Positions 63,294 to 64,000 of a stretch of DNA of 64,000 nucleotides are shown piece after piece. Origin of the DNA: Acidobacteriota bacterium (GTDB lineage Bacteria; Acidobacteriota; Blastocatellia; Pyrinomonadales; Pyrinomonadaceae); assembly GCA_003223025.1 (NCBI GenBank), contig QHXR01000015.1, forward strand, positions 133,882-197,881. The letters run 5' to 3'. Under the pieces are notes generated by a model. That model worked only from the letters and a program-made list of their open reading frames with translations. It was not told where the DNA came from and searched no databases. The position numbers and the translations under genes were made by a program. The first letter of the stretch is position 1. Every line of letters starts with the position of its first letter.

Positions 63294-63809
63294 CTATCGG
63301 GTGCTTAAAAACTCTTTCTTCGAGATCGCATAGAATGCACACTCGGCGCCGTAATGGAGTTCGGTTTTCTCGTACGTCATTCCGAGCTTTTCCATGATGC
63401 GGCGCGACGCCCGGTTCTCGGTATGAGCGACCGCCACGATCCGATCGAGACCCGCCTGGTTGAATCCGTGATCCATCCAAACTCGGGCCGCTTCGGTCCC
63501 GATCCCTTTGCCCCAATACTTTTTGATCATGCTATAAACGACTTCGATCTCATCCGTTCCATCGAGCGGCTGAAGACCGGCCGAGCCGATCACCTCACCC
63601 GTCGGTTTCCAGATCATCGGGGACATTCCAAATCCGTGAGTGTCGTAGCACGACATGTAAAAACGAATTCGCTTTGCGAGTGCTTCGGGATTCTGAAGCT
63701 TGGTCCCGCCAAGGAACACGTTGACCTCGGGATCCGAGCGCTGTTCGATCAGCATCGGAAGATCATCGAGTGTAAATGGACGGAATAAGAGACGCTCTGA
63801 TTCGATCAT
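63294..63809 (-). CDS. GNAT-family N-acetyltransferase (RimJ/RimL-like)
   Basis: The 171-residue protein has the GNAT fold of the RimJ/RimL subgroup: ESERLLFRPFTLDDLP, EVVYSMIKKYWGKGIGTEA (acetyl-CoA loop) and HTENRASRRIMEKLGM. The acceptor is unknown; protein N-termini or small molecules are both possible. It starts 15 bases after pdxH. Confidence 0.92.
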   Translation of the reverse strand: MIESERLLFRPFTLDDLPMLIEQRSDPEVNVFLGGTKLQNPEALAKRIRFYMSCYDTHGFGMSPMIWKPTGEVIGSAGLQPLDGTDEIEVVYSMIKKYWGKGIGTEAARVWMDHGFNQAGLDRIVAVAHTENRASRRIMEKLGMTYEKTELHYGAECAFYAISKKEFLSTR

Positions 63810-63824
63810 AACTAAGCATCGGAG

Positions 63825-64000
63825 CTACGGATATAGCCGGAAGACGTTCCACGTCGAGCCCTCTTTCTCGTAGCAGATGCGATCATGCAAACGGCTCGGA
63901 CGACCCTGCCAAAACTCGAACGAAGTCGGAGAAATGCGATAATCGCCCCAGAATTCGGGATACGGAATCTCCTCACCAAAACGAAGCCGGAACTCATTTA
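63825..64000 (-). CDS. pdxH: Pyridoxine/pyridoxamine 5'-phosphate oxidase (C-terminal part)
   Basis: The window ends inside this gene. The minus-strand frame up to the TAG at 63825-63827 reads FGEEIPYPEFWGDYRISP, then SFEFWQGRPSRLHDRICYEKE and WNVFRLYP, the conserved FMN/PLP-binding C-terminus of PdxH (EFWQGRPSRLHDR). The enzyme makes pyridoxal phosphate. The N-terminal part lies beyond position 64000. It is probably the first gene of the operon running down to the WalJ-like gene. Confidence 0.93.
   Translation of the reverse strand, partial: NEFRLRFGEEIPYPEFWGDYRISPTSFEFWQGRPSRLHDRICYEKEGSTWNVFRLYP

Noticed and set aside
63812..63997. Minus-strand frame MSSGFVLVRRFRIP at the window end
   Set aside because: It is the wrong frame: the neighbouring frame encodes the conserved PdxH C-terminus ending at 63825.

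Overview
The window reads as chromosome of a Gram-negative-type bacterium, most likely an acidobacterium of the Blastocatellia (inference from style, not from a marker gene). The clues are lipoproteins with Asn/Thr-rich NTNTN linkers, a secreted CHRD/FG-GAP protein with Ser-Pro linkers, a b'/b ATP synthase pair, many TPR, CHAT and M61 proteins, moderately GC-rich codon use, and very many palindromic intergenic repeats. I found no rRNA, tRNA, CRISPR array or prophage.

Layout. 0.4-8.3 kb: an MFS exporter, a secreted M61 peptidase, a TolB-like lipoprotein, a DinB-like protein and a large secreted CHRD/FG-GAP protein. 8.5-9.2 kb: a REP-associated tyrosine transposase (RAYT) between two copies of its own REP unit. 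9.3-14.8 kb (minus strand): ECF sigma factor, small beta-rich protein, TPR-CHAT caspase-like protease and secreted subtilisin, which is the best candidate here for an unusual system. 14.9-20.3 kb: murA, HIT protein, TPR lipoprotein, response regulator and a GAF/sigma-54 activator. 20.4-28.6 kb: DUF2442, membrane protein, selB, DUF2071, folA, Mpo1-like protein, and a coupled FGGY kinase and transketolase pair. 28.6-35.6 kb: a frameshifted small gene, a RelE/CopG toxin-antitoxin pair, a D-threonine aldolase-like enzyme, DUF1772, amidohydrolase, DinB-like protein, cation efflux protein and serine hydrolase. 35.9-37.8 kb: an alanyl-tRNA synthetase that lacks its aminoacylation core. 38-46.2 kb: Lrp-EamA-OsmC operon, aldehyde dehydrogenase and DODA-type dioxygenase pair, methyltransferase-like protein, two tandem exonuclease III paralogues and a solitary DNA methyltransferase. 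46.4-51.1 kb: the atp b'-b-delta-alpha-gamma cluster and a VanZ-like protein. 51.3-54.4 kb: SPFH/zinc-ribbon protein, Trm112-like protein, family 9 glycosyltransferase and a BON lipoprotein. 54.6-59.3 kb: ffh-rpsP-khpA-rimM-trmD-rplS-rnhB, the classic SRP/ribosome maturation operon. 59.6-64 kb: beta-helix protein, membrane protein, and a minus-strand operon pdxH-GNAT-M50-like-SDR-WalJ-like.

The most striking non-coding feature is the intergenic hairpins. One class has arms built of 7-bp units with a different unit at each locus. These sit between co-directional core genes (murA/HIT, atpH/atpA, atpA/atpG, atpG/vanZ, ffh/rpsP, rimM/trmD) and sometimes supply the stop or start codon of the flanking gene. 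Other classes have 8-10 bp periodicity (around 1.7, 20.3, 23.8 and 56.5 kb) or are classic REP/BIME palindromes.
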